Under the pieces are notes generated by a model, which saw only the letters and a list, made by a program, of their open reading frames with translations, was not told where the DNA came from and did no database searches. Both the position numbers and the translations under genes were made by a program. Shown one piece after another: positions 36,124 through 36,207 of a DNA stretch of 36,207 bases. Within the stretch, counting starts at the first letter, position 1, and each line of letters opens with the position of its first letter. Source of the stretch: a virus; the IMG/VR virus record IMGVR_UViG_3300009788_000210, positions 1-36,207 of that record. One strand, written 5' to 3'.

Positions 36124-36207
36124 ATGAACATCATACCACGCTGTACAGGTTCAACAAGCGAGCCAACGACGATCGCGAAGCGACTCGGGGCGCTGTTGAA
36201 TGCAGCC
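36124..36207 (+). CDS. Partial gene running off the right edge
   Basis: ATG 36124 follows GAAGGCGAGAG and opens 28 codons (MNIIPRCTGSTSEPTTIAKR...) to the end of the window without a stop. The composition looks coding. If the sequence closes on itself, this frame continues to a TGA at about 145 but is a shadow of the left-edge gene there. Function unknown. Confidence 0.4.
   Translation, partial: MNIIPRCTGSTSEPTTIAKRLGALLNAA

Overview
The window is most of, or possibly all of, the genome of a tailed double-stranded DNA bacteriophage (Caudoviricetes) from an uncultured or unfamiliar host. The hallmark genes are an HK97-type head module (large terminase, portal, fused prohead protease/scaffold, HK97-fold capsid protein, gp6-like connector) and a phage-type replication/recombination block. 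No integrase, excisionase or ParA/ParB was recognised, so a lytic life is the simplest reading, although one Cro/CI-like helix-turn-helix protein is present. Packing is dense: most neighbouring genes overlap by 1-4 bases (ATGA, TAATG, GTGA). The host cannot be named. A near-perfect canonical parS motif at 31558-31573 suggests a bacterium with an ordinary chromosomal ParB.

Layout. (1) 1-12342, plus strand: small unknown genes, then DnaX-like AAA+ clamp-loader ATPase, SMC/Rad50-like ATPase, DnaQ-fold 3'-5' exonuclease, RecT-like annealing protein, possible ssDNA-binding protein, RecD2-like helicase, ERCC4 nuclease and an archaeo-eukaryotic primase/SF3 helicase fusion, ending with a small membrane protein. 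(2) 12289-13330, minus strand: four small genes including an XRE-type regulator, preceded by a tRNA with anticodon CAT (13544-13616). (3) 13912-32298, minus strand: the virion module, read right to left: small and large terminase, a cluster of tiny membrane proteins, a nuclease-fold protein, DNA methyltransferase, GNAT acetyltransferase, portal, protease, capsid, small-molecule methyltransferase, glycosyltransferase, holin-like protein, connector, fibre/LamG proteins and a lipoprotein. Intrinsic terminators lie at 23118-23157 and 13812-13846. (4) 32299-34112: a largely non-coding divergent region of degenerate repeats, inverted repeats and two copies of a folded element. (5) 34113-36207, plus strand: the best promoter in the window (34060-34088) followed by a SLOG-domain gene, small membrane and zinc-motif proteins, two long hairpins and a gene running off the right edge.

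The two plus-strand blocks would be contiguous if the molecule were circular. The genome would then have one divergent control region (32.3-34.1 kb) and one convergent point (12.3 kb). The early block supplies priming, unwinding, annealing and end-processing, but no DNA polymerase or sliding clamp is visible, so host enzymes are probably recruited. The late block builds a head; no tape-measure-sized gene is present, which fits a short-tailed virion. No endolysin was recognised.

The observations most worth following up are the duplicated hairpin element at 32913-33031 and 33599-33717, whose stems differ by compensatory base changes, and the parS-like site between the terminase genes.
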